This document shows positions 46,450 through 58,278 of a stretch of 64,000 nt of DNA, piece after piece. The DNA is from Lepraria neglecta. Lineage: Eukaryota; Ascomycota; Lecanoromycetes; Lecanorales; Stereocaulaceae. The translations under genes were made by a program, and so were the position numbers. The stretch's first letter is position 1; the number at the start of each line of letters is the position of its first letter. Below the pieces are notes generated by a model. That model was not told where the DNA came from. It worked only from the letters and a program-made list of their open reading frames with translations, and made no database searches. The DNA is taken from assembly GCA_033220425.1 (NCBI GenBank), contig CM065650.1, forward strand, positions 4,526,001 through 4,590,000, read 5' to 3'.

Positions 46450-46766
46450 GGCTGGTCAAATAGGCGCGTCGAGATGCGCCAGAGAGCACAGCTCGGCAAC
46501 TGACAAAAAATCTGTCACACCTTGTCGAGCGTTTATCCAGAAGCAGAGGTAGCGAGGAGTTTGCGGCCCGCTAGTGCCAAGACATTTAGCCCTAGCCCTT
46601 ATGGTGGACGACCGACCTCTGTAGGTGAAACCGCATCGCGAGACTTTGGCCAACATTTCACTTGAGGTGACAGATGGATCTGATCTCATTCAAGACATTC
46701 GACCTGGATTTGAACTTGGTGGCATTACTACGCTATGCTCATTGACGGATGAAGCGTCTAAGCACC
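46450..46766. other. short intergenic region
   Basis: About 320 bp between two minus-strand genes: the 3' end of the 809-residue gene and the promoter of the mitochondrial protein. Nothing else is recognised. Confidence 0.4.
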
Positions 46767-49196
46767 TCAAACAAACAAATACGTTTCTGGTCTGCCACGT
46801 CCCAAAGTGAAGACTTTATCATTCTCATCCAAAGCCTGGCCATCCATCCTGTTTTGTTTAGCGTGCAACGTCTGCAATCTGTTCGCCTTCCGCGCAATAT
46901 CTTCGGATACCCAGTCGTCGGCAGTGGGGCGACAATTACCCTCGCTTCCGTTAACGACAACTAGGACACTGCAGCGACTGCCTTTGGCCGAATCCCAGCA
47001 TTGCTGAAAGGCTTGGCCAATGCTGTCTGTGGCTATACGCACATGGTGATTGCGGCTCACATACTTCTCAGCGGCAAAGTACCGTAGGCGCGGTCGTCCT
47101 GGCAGCGACAGTAGGACCTTTCTGGGGTGGTCTGGTAGTGGGTATTGCTTCGGGAATGGGTCATTGTTGAGTAGTGCCGGAATCGTCCATTTTATACTAT
47201 CCCAATCCTTCAAATGCGGACTGTCTGGCCCCATTTCGACCTCATTGGCCATCGGTGGTTGCAGAAATTGTAGGAAGGTTAAGTCGGCATTCGCAGGATT
47301 GATGGTCTCAATGCGTCGTCCATTGAAACGGACACAAAGGAGCATCGTCTCTGGGTTTCCTTCCCAATCTACTTCGATATGAAATGTGGCGTCCTCCACA
47401 TTTGCCATTTCTTCAGAGCTTCCGGCGCTGTTGATGTCCCATGTCGGCTTGAGCGTGGAGTCTTGCTGCTGCTGGATCTCTTCTATATATGGCCGGGTAG
47501 CGACGCCTGGACGGACCAAACCTTCAATGTCTGTCGGAATCCCGCTCACGTCAACGTCCAAGATGACAAAGCTGCCAATTTCTTGGATGGTTCGGCAAGG
47601 CTTGAGAAGACTTCTTGTTAGCAACGTCTTCTTCCCAACAATACCCAGGCACCAATTGCTTTGCTTAAAGGAGCTGCTTTTGATCCGGGTAATTTCCTTT
47701 TGTTTGCCAAGTAGCAAGGACGAAAGAATGCTAATAACGCCTTCTCTTCTGAGAACCCGAATGCCAGGTTCTTGTGCAAAAGAAGAAGAGAGCCAGATTG
47801 TACGAATGGCACATAGAAAGACCGGAGACCGGTAACCCCAGGCACCCTCTACCGTTTGGACGAGAAGTGTTGATGTGTCCACTAATTTTAGAAAGATTGA
47901 GTAGAAATAACCTAGAATAAAGGCTTGAAAGACTGTGAAAGCATTGATCCTTGTATGATCCTGCATATCGAAATTCCAGACTTGCGATTTTGAGCGTGAT
48001 AATATCGATTCTTCTGCGTCCGGGGCTATCGACTCGGTCGTCTGTTCGAGAAGCCATTCCAAAGTAGCAGACGATTCATGTTGGAAGACCTGTTCCAACC
48101 TTGAGCAGAGTTCTCGATTTACAACAAAAGCATGGCCCGATGCTAGTTGGTGTATCTCTGTTCGCACTCGACCGGGTCTGTTACCCGAGTCATAGAATAC
48201 ATACTTGAGATCGTCGTGATGAATAAGCCCCTTAGCTGGTATGAGGGGCCGACAGGTAATATATCCAGCAGATTGGCTACCTTCGCGCCACGCCGCGCGG
48301 CACCTGTTAGCTGTCTCTGCATCGATTGGAAAATTCGTTAACGATTCTTCTGGGCATTGTAGGCTTACCGTCGTGCACGGGACACGACGAAGCAACTCTA
48401 AGTCCATGCTAGGCCCGCGGTATTCAAGTGTAGTAACAGAGTCTCGGGTGTAGATAAGTTGACAGGACGTTGGCAAGCAGGTTACACCAAACCCTTCAAC
48501 GGCCAAGGTGTCCATACCAAGTCGAGACAAGCAGAGTGCTATACCAGCAATGTCAGAAGATGGTGTCATGTACATCTCAGAACTTTCAGCAAGAAGCCAC
48601 ACGAGGAAGGTGGCGACATGGAGCGCGTCATCTGCCGGCATTAAACCGTCGACGACTAGGTTCCGTTGAAGAAGGTCGCGTCGAATCTGCCTGGACTCGC
48701 CGCTGAGACCTCGTAGGATTGCCGAGGAGCGCCACGAATTGAGCCGGTGGGAGTACTGCGATGCCAGGACATCCGCGCCATAATCCGTTGTTCGCAACAG
48801 TTCAAGCAGTACCTTCCGCAAAATCTTATTGACTACGTTGGAAGATGCAAACGTATCGAGAGCAGCAACGACACACACCATGGTAGCAGTGAAACGGCCG
48901 AGCTTTCCAAGCGCTTTCTCTGCAATTTGGCCTTCAACAACGGTGGGATTGCTATTCGTGAGTAGTCTCATTTGAGAGCCCCACTGTTTGTTGAAACGTG
49001 CAACGTCGAGTAGTCCTCGTCTGCGTAGGATGTCCATCTCGTCCTGATCTAGCATTTTGAGAAAGTCCTCATCTCCGGAAGCTGCTGTCATCCAGCTGCC
49101 AAATCGTCTACTCAACGATGCAAGAGTTGCGACATCGTTGAGTGAGATGCCTAAAGCAACGATCGAGCCATATCCTGTATTGACTTGGAGAGCCAT
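46767..49196 (-). CDS. large single-exon fungal protein, unknown function
   Basis: A clean 809-residue frame from ATG 49196 with even codon usage. The N-terminal 300 residues are helical (GYGSIVALGISLNDVATLAS, SRRFGSWMTAASGDEDFLKM, RFTATMVCVVAALDTFASSN). They resemble a recurring fungal orphan type that I remember from accessory loci but cannot name. A mildly hydrophobic stretch, AFILGYFYSIFLKLVD, sits near residue 430. The last 250 residues are mixed beta. No enzyme motif, P-loop or signal peptide is visible. The start at 49196 is the first ATG of the open frame. The gene is intronless, unlike its neighbours. Confidence 0.72.
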   Translation of the reverse strand: MALQVNTGYGSIVALGISLNDVATLASLSRRFGSWMTAASGDEDFLKMLDQDEMDILRRRGLLDVARFNKQWGSQMRLLTNSNPTVVEGQIAEKALGKLGRFTATMVCVVAALDTFASSNVVNKILRKVLLELLRTTDYGADVLASQYSHRLNSWRSSAILRGLSGESRQIRRDLLQRNLVVDGLMPADDALHVATFLVWLLAESSEMYMTPSSDIAGIALCLSRLGMDTLAVEGFGVTCLPTSCQLIYTRDSVTTLEYRGPSMDLELLRRVPCTTVSLQCPEESLTNFPIDAETANRCRAAWREGSQSAGYITCRPLIPAKGLIHHDDLKYVFYDSGNRPGRVRTEIHQLASGHAFVVNRELCSRLEQVFQHESSATLEWLLEQTTESIAPDAEESILSRSKSQVWNFDMQDHTRINAFTVFQAFILGYFYSIFLKLVDTSTLLVQTVEGAWGYRSPVFLCAIRTIWLSSSFAQEPGIRVLRREGVISILSSLLLGKQKEITRIKSSSFKQSNWCLGIVGKKTLLTRSLLKPCRTIQEIGSFVILDVDVSGIPTDIEGLVRPGVATRPYIEEIQQQQDSTLKPTWDINSAGSSEEMANVEDATFHIEVDWEGNPETMLLCVRFNGRRIETINPANADLTFLQFLQPPMANEVEMGPDSPHLKDWDSIKWTIPALLNNDPFPKQYPLPDHPRKVLLSLPGRPRLRYFAAEKYVSRNHHVRIATDSIGQAFQQCWDSAKGSRCSVLVVVNGSEGNCRPTADDWVSEDIARKANRLQTLHAKQNRMDGQALDENDKVFTLGRGRPETYLFV

Positions 49197-50374
49197 GTTC
49201 TACCTCACAAGGTACAGCACTCAGTAAGAGAATTTCGCAACTTCTGGAGGCAATGTGTACATGATATTTTCTGGCGGTATTTCTGACGGTCGATGTCAGT
49301 GGACATGCAATTCCAGCTCCGCCTCAACGAACAGCGCCCGATTTCGCTGATAGAGTACTGCGCACAGTGCGGGGCAATCATACGGTACAGTCTCCAGCTA
49401 AAGGCTTTGAACAAGCAGTAAATCTTGCTCCTTGGTCCTTGGATCACCGTCCATACTGGTCTTTTCGAACCTACAGGCGTCTCACAACCTAACCGATCCA
49501 ATTCAGCGCAGAGGCGAATCGCAATCTCAGCAATGGTCAGCACGGTCCACAGCTTTCGTAATACCTTGGCTAGAAGCCTTTAGCCCGATTGTAGGATCAG
49601 AAGAGAACGGGAGCAAGAGTACGCTGTATCTTGAATGTGCAGATAGCCTGGTGAATGAGAAATAAAGTTCAGTGAGTCAATGCTCTACAGGGCTGGATTT
49701 TACTCAGCAACCGATAACTTCCCAGCCACGAATTTTCTGAAGAAACTTCTGGTCGCAAAGTTGTAGAGCTTAACGAGTTCTATAAATTTAACACTGATTT
49801 TGAGTCTTCAAAATCGGTGTCCGAGGTGTTGCTGCGGTGCGCAGCAAATCTGAAGTAGTGCGAAAAAAGGGATTCTTTTGTCACCCGCGTGAGGAGTAAA
49901 CCCCCTTGCCCTTAGAGCGGCGACGGTTGCCTCGGGCGAGCTTCAAGCCGCACTCGGTATCGGCAAAATAGTTCGGGCTGGGGGCAATCTTTACAGCCAG
50001 GTAGTATCGCAACAAGCAAAGATGAAGTTCGCTTTGAACTACAAATCTGTAACGATAAAAAAGACGAACAAACCATACAGCAAACCCTTGGTATTTAGAC
50101 CTCTTGTTGTGGAGTTATGGTGCTTTGAAGAATCTCATCTTGGCGCAGCCCGAGCTATTTTGCCGACACCGAGCCCCAGACAACCCTCTACAATCCAACG
50201 TTGCAACCAAAACAGCGATGTCGAGCCATTGAATTTTCTGCAGGCGAGAGAGGCTGCCGAGAAATCATGAAATCCTACCCAACTTAAAAGTCCACAAGAC
50301 CACATCCCGAGTGCAGCTATGCCCATTCCGAATTGCTGTGGTTCCTCGTACTCTACTCATAATCTACATCGACT
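49197..50374. other. intergenic, no supported gene
   Basis: About 1.2 kb. The minus frame at 49205-49543 and plus frames at 49432-49665 and 50022-50270 are short and unrecognised. A G+C-rich stretch near 49895-49990 may be an old coding relic but gives no domain. It holds the promoter of the 809-residue gene. Confidence 0.35.
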
Positions 50375-52504
50375 CTACAAATACATCCCATCCGGATGCC
50401 GCCCAGTACTCAACCGTCGTCTAAGCATGACCCCCTCCCCAAGATCTAAAGCCGTCATCCCAAGCTCCCTGTCTTCTCTTGGCCCATACACAACCCCCCT
50501 CGGTAAATGTTCCTCGATTGCTTCACACAACTCCTTCCCCTCCAACAGCGTCGCTCTAGGGCCCAGATACTCCACCAGTGGCTTCAGCAATCTTGCTGTA
50601 GAGAGGTTCGTATCGTCCTTAATGATAACAAGTCTGCTTGTATAGACCGCTGCGGCGAACAGGACGAAGTGAACTCCCACAATGCAGGCGCATAGCGCGA
50701 TAACGTAATTCCAGTGGATCGAAAGGTTGTAACCTAGGATGGGTACGAGGCTCTCGGCCTCAAAAGTTGGATTTCGAGTTGCCATGAAGGCGAGGGACCC
50801 GAGTGCGAAGCTGGCCATGTTGGCGCCGACTTCGTCGATGCGGTGGTTGTGGACTTCCCAAGTGGATCTGAAAATTGGGTCAGTTCGAGAAACTCGTGAC
50901 CATTGATATGGAGGAAACATTACCCCCAGGGATACATTTGATATTGCGTCCATATCCTCGTTCCATTCAATTGTGGTGGGTTGGTGAATCGGCCCTGTAA
51001 CCCAATTGCTGAAGCAGCCAACTTGGCCATCCCATCTGACACTATTTGCGTATCTTCTGTTACATTGCTGACTGGGCTGACCGTAATCGGGCACTGGAAT
51101 AGCGCCATTGGTTGATCCTGATCAATTGCGAAGGTGCCTAATGCCTTGAACGCCCACATCCACATGCATCGGGGACCGCAGCTGGACTCGGTCTCGTTCT
51201 GTGGGATTTTTGTACCATTATAGATGTATGTAGTGGAGTCAAGAGCTGACATCTCTGTTGGTATGGTGACAGAGCCGTTTACGGTTCCATTAGAGTACGC
51301 CCATGTGACGGCCGCTTTGTCTCCATTGAGATCGAGGGCTGGTCGATGGCTGCCAGCTGTGATATTGTATTGGTAACACTGGCCAGAAGAGACTGTGATT
51401 ATCCGATTTGTGATACGTGGGTATACCCGTAAACGGTCTTGCGGATTGATTTCCGAGAATCGGAACGCGTATTCTTGCTGGTTTTCAATCTGTTTGCACC
51501 AGACCAGGGGATTTCCATCTGAACTGAGAACCTCGGAGATGTCTTCGTAGTTGCTACATTGAGAGCCTGAAGCTAATTCACCGTACAGGTGAGCTTGGAT
51601 TTGCTCAATCTCGGACTGCATCGGGCATGCGGCATTATCGGCAAAGCATGTGAGATTTGTTGCATTGACTATGCCATTTTGCAGGTATGTACCTTGCCAG
51701 TTGGTACCGCTATCAGCAGAGAAGGTTAGACTTATGATGGCTACTGCCGCTTGGGCGATCTAAGATGTCAGTGCGGCATTCGGTGAAAGCAATGGCAGAC
51801 AGCCTTACCAGGTTCAGGAAAAGCTATAGAGAGTTGGCGAGTTAGCAGATGTATGAACCAAGTCTTAGCTTCCGCTTTGGTGACAAAAGCTTACCCATGA
51901 GAAACAGGTCAAGACCGTCAGGAACTTCCTTCGGGAAACCCAAGCGAGCTCAACAACCTTGGACAAACTCTCAATGCTCAATATCAGGTCGACTTCTCGA
52001 ACGCTGTGTCTTCCGTCGGCCAGTATCCTCCATCGTAGAACCTTAGCTATATCTTTGAACGCTTCCTAAGCAAAAGGCCGTCAATCAATAGCTCAACCTT
52101 CCCGACCTAGGTGCAAGACCTACAAAGAAGTTAAGGCCTAATCCCAAACTCAGCGACGTGATGATAGTATTGAAAAGGTATTTCGAATTATGTGAAAAAT
52201 TGCCCTTGTTGTCAAAGATTTTCAGCGTCACCAATATCAAAGCGACGAAACCGACAGTTCCAAGCCATCTGAAGAACTGCGGGAAGAAGAGCTTCCAAGT
52301 TTGTTTATTTGAATTGAAGACCCGTGAGTGAGGTGGCGGCGAGCTGTCCTTGGACAGCGGAGCGAGAGGCGCTGCCGTTTCTCCGGGATCTTGGACATTT
52401 TCCAACTCGATGCTTTCTCTACTATCATTTAAAGTACGATCGGAATCACGGCGGAAGATTTCGTCGATGGGCGAGACTGGAGAGTATTGCTGATGGCTGG
52501 ACAT
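50375..52504 (-). CDS. multi-pass fungal membrane protein with large glycosylated loop, unknown
   Basis: Five exons (52504-52124, 52065-51895, 51823-51809, 51759-50924, 50867-50375) give 631 residues with phases closing; exon 3 is only 15 nt (LFLNL). A Ser/Pro-rich cytosolic N-terminus precedes membrane segments WLGTVGFVALILVTLKIF, FNTIITSLSLGLGLNFF and LTCFSWLFLNLIAQAAVAII. A long extracytosolic region holds several N-glycosylation sites (NATN, NGTVNGS, NGTKIPQNETE) and paired Cys, and is followed by VIALCACIVGVHFVLFAAAV. The arrangement matches a common unnamed family of ascomycete plasma-membrane proteins. Function is unknown. Confidence 0.8.
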
Positions 52505-53009
52505 CGGTGTCAGTAACTATTTCATAAATCTGGCTTCGATAATGACTTACTATTCAAGTCGGGGGAATGGTCTATATTTAAATATTCTAGTGTGTTTCTA
52601 TTAATGCAGGCTTATTGCACTGCAAGGCTACGAATATGGTGGGTGACATTCGAGTTGCAGCAAGCTGAAGATCAGTTTCCAGGATTCGAATCCTGCCGAG
52701 TGGATCTGTGGGCTGTGGTAGGAGCCATCAGACGCCGCAATAGAATTAGAAACATCATTAGCAATTACAGCCTCGGTCTCTCTGCCACTGATGGATTGTA
52801 CACGCCCTTTCTGTACAGATGGTAACTTCAGATGATGCTGTCCCCATAAGGTCGTATTTTGTCGAGGTTTGGGGCGAAATCTTGCCGCCCAGGAGGTTTC
52901 TAACACTAACGCCAAGGCGCGATCCCCCATCCCACGAACCTCCCGCCTTCAGCTCCTTCATAAGTTGGCAATTTGTCCCGACCATCTTGGCCTCCACAAA
53001 CATCCCACA
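52505..53009. other. intergenic region upstream of CDC26
   Basis: About 500 bp that must hold the promoters of the membrane-protein gene and CDC26. Plus-strand frames upstream of the CDC26 ATG (from 52869) are open but carry no family signal and are treated as 5' UTR. Confidence 0.4.
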
Positions 53010-53270
53010 ATGCTTCGCCGCAAGCCCACAGCCATAACGCTCACCTCCGAAGATATCGCTGCCTACGAAGACCATCGCCTCGCAGAGCGCAGTAGGCAAG
53101 AGAACATCAACCCCGCGAACCGTACGCCGGCAAAGAGCGATGGGAAGATAGACCCGAATGATGAATTGAAGCCGCTGCCAGGGGACAGGGCGAGGGTGAG
53201 GGGTGGTGCCGGACTGGCATCTGGATCTGGATCTGGGCTGGGAAGGGATGACAGAATTATGGGGCGGTGA
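53010..53270 (+). CDS. CDC26: anaphase-promoting complex subunit CDC26
   Basis: An 86-residue single-exon gene whose start MLRRKPTAITLTSEDIAAYE matches the CDC26/APC12 family (human begins [20 protein letters not shown]). This N-terminal stretch threads into the TPR superhelix of APC6/Cdc16 and stabilises it, so the starting Met is functionally fixed. The rest is charged, then a Gly/Ser run (ASGSGSGLG) as in many fungal versions. A longer open frame exists upstream from 52869, but the family start is the ATG at 53010. Nuclear, part of the APC/C ubiquitin ligase. Confidence 0.88.
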   Translation: MLRRKPTAITLTSEDIAAYEDHRLAERSRQENINPANRTPAKSDGKIDPNDELKPLPGDRARVRGGAGLASGSGSGLGRDDRIMGR

Positions 53271-53952
53271 TGAGGGGGCTGGTTGGTGGTGTATGGATTG
53301 GTGTTAGAGAATTACAAAGTAGGGATTCGGGTTAAAGATTCATGAGGTGGCGTCAGTACCCAAGGAGGATATAACCCGATCATGGAGGGTGTTTGGACAT
53401 GTAGGAAAGAGTGTCAAGCGTCTGCTAAGGCTCAGAGACGGTTGGGGCAAGGCTGGATCGCCAACGAAGAAGGGCAGATAATCGAAAGTCTCTTGGTAAG
53501 CACCATTGTGTCTGTCTCATTTGAATGATCGGCAATCGACAGTTTGTTCAATGTCAATGCCATGCTTTTCCATTAATCCATGATGCCGCTAAATGAATGC
53601 CGCTGAAACGCTATCAGAAGGGACAGTAACGGAGAAGTCCGACATCCACAAGCATTATTAGCAGATGTGCAGACCACCTTCCATGCTTCTCTGTCCACGC
53701 AACCATGAGGCTACTGGACCTCGGACACCCGCTAAACAGTAAGGACCGTTCCTTCGCCACGCTATGCTAGAGGAAAATGTATACAAGGATGAAGATGTGA
53801 GAATGAAGATAAGAACCATCTGCTCGGGAAAATAAAGGTTCGGAATGCCGTCCTTGATGGCTGCAACGCTCGAGAATCGAGGATCATGATAGTCCGTTCA
53901 TACTGGACCGATGTCGATCGATCGACGGTGCTTCTCCGAGAAGGAAAGAATC
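53271..53952. other. intergenic, no gene seen
   Basis: About 680 bp between convergent genes. It holds 3' UTR sequence of both and no recognisable domain or repeat. Confidence 0.4.
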
Positions 53953-54675
53953 CTACAGCAGGAATACAAAGCCCCCACAAACACCAGCAAGCAGTGTGGC
54001 AAGCCCGTATGTCCGACCAAAGCCCAGGGCAACAGCCGAAGATTTGCTAGTACCAGTAGGCGAAGAGCCTCCAAATCCAGTAAATGTGTTCTGTCCCGTG
54101 GCAGTAGCGTCCGCTGTACTGCTCACAGCCCCAGCTCCAGCGGTTGTTGAAGCCATGGTGCTCATGGTGGAGGTGTTCACTCGAATCGGATCTTGGGCAC
54201 CACACGGGTGGTCTGATCGACAAGCACTCTGGCAAGACGAGTCACTCGGAGCACAGTTATTGACACAGTCTGTGGCAGCTTGAGTGCACTCGTAGTATGG
54301 GATGGTTTGGGAATATTGAGACGCATTGGGTTGCTGGCCATTGCTGCAGACACAGGAGTATGCCAAGCTGGTCTGGGAATTGTCAGCACGGCTCTACTTG
54401 GAGAGAATTATTTGGAGACTCACGGCATCGCAGGTATTGGACTCAGGAGTGGATGATGCTCCTGGAATCTGCAAGCATAGGAGCGGGCACGAGCTCTTCT
54501 GGTTGGTGCACCATGTGTCTACAGTTCAAATCTCAGCATACTGGCAACATTAGTCCTTCAAGGTGGTACCCTCACCCTTGGTAGACTGGTCGACGGTGCT
54601 TGGATTAATGGTCTGAGAGGCAGCAAGGGGTACGAGGCCGGCGATGAGGAGGGCAACGAAGGTGTTTTGATGCAT
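53953..54675 (-). CDS. secreted Cys-rich GPI-anchored protein (DUF7707-like)
   Basis: Three exons (54675-54576, 54518-54424, 54372-53953) with introns of 57 and 51 nt give 204 residues. A clear signal peptide (MHQNTFVALLIAGLVPLAAS) is followed by the Cys pattern of fungal DUF7707 proteins: DTWCTNQKSSCPLLCLQIPG, CVCSNGQQPNASQYSQTIPY and ACRSDHPCGAQDP. A Thr/Ser/Gly-rich stretch and a hydrophobic tail (LATLLAGVCGGFVFLL) mark GPI anchoring to the wall or plasma membrane. The ATG at 54675 is chosen over an upstream ATG at 54756 because the signal peptide begins there. A 15-bp tandem repeat lies about 170 bp upstream. Confidence 0.88.
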
Positions 54676-55540
54676 CTTGACTGGTTTCTGTGTTTGGATT
54701 CCGTGTGCTTGCACGTGTGTTTGGGATGAAAGACCTGCCTCTCTGCCAGCTGTCAAGACCTGCTGTCTGAAGGGGAAGATTTGGAGGGTGGGGTTCAGTC
54801 TAGATGCAAGGTGGTAAGGAAAACCGAGGACCTACTCCGTACTACAGCTGTTTACGTTCGAGCTGTTTACGTTCGAGCTGTTTACGTTCGAGCTGTTTCT
54901 GATGCAATGGTTATGTTATTGAACGACTGTAATTTAGATGCAATGACAAACGAGTGTGTAGATGAAAAACGAATGCTGTGTGCTGGGTATGCGTAAGTGA
55001 GAATGGAAAAGAGTATGGGAAGGGAAAATTAGGGTGGCTCGAGCATTCGATATCAAAAGCTCGGGCGGGAGTGATAACGAGGCGATCTGGACCCTTCCCG
55101 CTAGTGCAGATCTGGAAAAGCTGCGGAAGCCATTGGCTGGCTCGACGTGGTAAAAATAAACTGGAATTGCGCTTTATCCTGGGATAGAGCCTCAAATATT
55201 ACAGCTATGACCCAACTTACGATTACAAGTCTACTCAACTAATGGAATTCCACAACTTTGACGCCAAATATTTTCTATAAAAACGCGTGGTTGTGCTGTT
55301 CTTGCATAGTAAAGTTCCCAAGCCGATGTTTTTGTGGTCGGGCTAGCACCGGGATTTAGTGCATTTTGGTGCATGGAGCTCTGCCGAAAGCGACAGCCTA
55401 TGAAGCACAAATTCTTTGATACGAGGCATCCCACCAACAGCTTGACACCACCTCCGTGGCGTCTCACGTATTAACAGCCGAGGCCTTCAGGCCACCCATA
55501 CCACCGGGCCACGATAGCCATTGAAGGATTCTTCTGATGG
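54676..55540. promoter_or_regulatory. divergent region between the GPI-protein gene and YPT35
   Basis: About 865 bp containing both promoters. A 15-bp tandem repeat sits at 54846-54900. No other gene or repeat is recognised. Confidence 0.4.
54846..54900. repeat. 15-bp tandem repeat (3.6 copies)
   Basis: AGCTGTTTACGTTCG is repeated exactly at 54846, 54861 and 54876, with a partial fourth copy (AGCTGTTT) at 54891. It lies about 170 bp upstream of the GPI-protein start, so promoter repeats are possible. Confidence 0.9.
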
Positions 55541-56317
55541 ATGGATTTGACGGGAAACGGCAACCCCTCAGTACATAATGACGACCACAACGGCGGCGTT
55601 GCTGGACCAGAGAGCGGAATCTCGGCAAAGAGCTCTTTGATCCCACCGTATTGGTCGCATCGACGCTATGAATCCTACGCTTCTGTCGAGAATAACAAGC
55701 CGCCTCCCATCACGTTAGAAGATCATACCGAGGGTCACTCAGAACAGAGTGGGTCATGCTGGGCAAGAGGCGTTACTATCGATGGATACGTTGTTGTTAC
55801 GGGAACTGTACCTAATGTTGGGAACTTTGTCGTTTGGAATTGTAAAATTGATACTCTTGATGTCAGTCTCGATCCCTACCGCCGTCCGCTATTTTTCCAT
55901 TCATACTTACACAGCCATTAGGGCGGATCAATTGTGATCAGGAAAAGGTCACCTCTCCAAGCATAGATCGCTACATAGCCTTTCTATGCTGACAATACGC
56001 AGATACTCTGAGTTTGATGATCTACGAGCAAAGCTTCTTCTGACGTTTCCAAATTCAAAAGGCGCTATGCCACCACTTCCTCCCAAAAGCCTAATATGTG
56101 AGTCATATCTAGCCGCGTCGTCTCTTCCTCCGCTGACTTTCAGAGAAGATAAGTTCCGCCCCAATTTCTTGGAGAAGCGAAGAATTGGTCTAGCATACTT
56201 CCTGAAGTTCGTCCTGAGAATGGATACTTCAAGCCTGGACTGACTTGCTACAGCTGCGTTCTCCTTAATCCTGATCTTTCCTCCGCTCCGGTGACCAAGG
56301 AGTTCATCTTCACTTGA
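55541..56317 (+). CDS. YPT35: PX-domain endosomal protein
   Basis: Five exons (55541-55861, 55922-55947, 56003-56097, 56149-56206, 56254-56317) give 187 residues with phases closing. The N-terminus carries SLIPPYWSHRRYESYASVEN and KPPPITLEDHTE, which includes a P-x-P element of the type Ypt35 uses to recruit Vps13. The PX fold follows: VTIDGYVVVTGTVPN, then IRKRYSEFDDLRAKLL with the PI3P-binding R-Y of the conserved motif, PPLPPKSLIYKFRP, and a last helix LEKRRIGLAYFLNCVLLNPD. Ypt35 sits on endosomes and vacuole through PI3P. One acceptor (56148) ends AAG. It is preferred because earlier AG sites would create stops. Confidence 0.86.
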
Positions 56318-56738
56318 CGGGATCCGAGGTGTAGGAAGAATTGTATCTATGGGACTATAAAGTACATAAGGGTCATGCGTGGGACTTGATTGGAATCCAT
56401 ATCTGCACAAGAGTGGAGCAACCCTAGTTGCTAAATTTAGCCGGAAATGCGGAGTTTCTGTCCAGTGTAAAACGAAACGCATAGCATGGGATAGCTTTCT
56501 TCACTGTCAAGCAAACAGTGTAGCCTAGAAGTAATTGTAGACGTTGATATAGGTGAAGCTCTGTACATGGTGGGGGGTTGTGATGCAACACTTTTTAGTT
56601 TTAGGGGAGAAATCGCCCTTACCTGTCGTGCCTGAATTTTCTACACCACCATCACGACCATAATTGCTTTGCTCTAAAATTTGGCAAAACAAATAGCTAG
56701 GGACAGAAACATGCTGATATTCACCAATCAACAAAATT
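56318..56738. other. YPT35 3' flank and SAS4 promoter
   Basis: About 420 bp without a gene. Confidence 0.4.
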
Positions 56739-58278
56739 ATGGCCGCCCTTTCGAGGCCCTCCCTTCGTTCCTCCGCTCGCAGAAACGCAAGTCTCGAAGA
56801 AGTACCTCCGACCGACATTCAACAAAATCCGATGCCTAGCACAAGACGCGGAAAGCGCACGCGCGATTCATCGCCAGGCAGTCAAAGCAACGCTTCGGTC
56901 AAGAAACAAAAGGCTCAGGTTCACGATATCACACGTCCGATAGCCATCCCTCGAAGCGAGATCTCCAAATCTCTACCAATCCGTGACAAGGCCGGTACAA
57001 AGGACGCGGTGACGCAAGTGCGGAAGTTGGGAAAGCTAGATCCACCACCGCAACAACCTCTCCATGGTTTAACGATCACAGCCCGCAATGATCAAGCCTT
57101 CAATAGGAATAATAACCTTGTCATCAATACCGCCAATACTCTCACCCAAGCTGAAAAGAGAAGTCTCAGGTCACACGATGGAGGTTCACGGTCGAAAAGT
57201 GAACTCGCATTGTACTTCCCAAACTACGATGAGCTCGTGAGCATTGAGCCAAAGGAGCCTGGTAGGCATTGAGCGCTCAACTAATCTGATTCTTTAACTG
57301 ACATCACCAGACTTCTTCACCGCAGAGACCCTCATACACATTACAGACGAGCCTTCAAAATCTACAAGAAAAATTTCCTCTTCCTCCTCGACCATCAAAC
57401 ATGCCTCCAATAAACTACAATCCTCGAATTCCTACGCATCTGCGATCAATGGCTCCTCGAAAACATTCGAGTTGTCAGAAGAGACCTTTATAAACCTCCA
57501 CAATGCCAAAAGGATAGACGTTACCTCCATCGACAAGTCTACTAGACACCTCAAAGATCCATTGACGGACGCCATATACCTGAAAGCCCATCGACGAGCT
57601 GAAAGGCAAGAAAAGCAGTTGCGTAATATTGAAAAGGAAAGGGCAATGCATGAAAAGGTCCAGCTTGAGCGGCTGCTAGATGGCTTGAGAGGGCACGACT
57701 GGCTAAGGGTTATGGGCATCAGTGGGATTACCGACGGTGAAAAGAAGGCATTCGAACCCAAGAGAGACTACTTCATTCGCGAAGTCCGTACTCTACTTGT
57801 GAAGTTCCGAGAATGGAAGGAGGAAGAAAAACGGCGGAGGGTGGAGAAGGAAGAGAGCATGCAAGATGAAGAGGAGGAGCAGGACGACGAGGAAGAGGAG
57901 TTGGAAAACGAAGGTGGCGAAAGCGATGGTGACCCACCCGACTATACCGATGTTGACGCTTCAGCTGCAAGGCAATTGCACCAGGAAGCTATTCTAGGAA
58001 CAAACTGTCAATCAGGAAAACCCAGATCACACCGGAAGAAAGAGCCTGTCGCGCCGCCAGTGGAGAAGCAATTCACATCCTTCTACTCGAAACCATACCT
58101 GCGTGATGCAGCTATTGGCAAGCACCGCCGTGGAAGGCTTCGGTATGCCTTTGGTCAGCCATTGCCCGAACCTGATGACCAAGAATTCGATTTGCCGAGG
58201 GACATATTGAGCCCGGAAAGAGTCGCTGCCAGTGCAAGGAAACAGAGGATATCGAAGCGGCAGAGCAAAGGGACGTGA
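56739..58278 (+). CDS. SAS4: Sas4-domain protein, acetyltransferase-complex subunit
   Basis: Two exons (56739-57261, 57311-58278) with a 49-nt intron give 496 residues. A basic, Ser/Arg-rich N-terminus (RRGKRTRDSSPG) is followed by the conserved block DPLTDAIYLKAHRRAERQEK, HEKVQLERLLDGLRGHDWLR and KKAFEPKRDYFIREVRTLLV, characteristic of the fungal Something About Silencing 4 domain. An acidic run (DEEEEQDDEEEEL) precedes a C-terminal basic tail. Yeast Sas4 scaffolds the SAS histone acetyltransferase that acetylates H4K16. The function here is by homology. Confidence 0.82.
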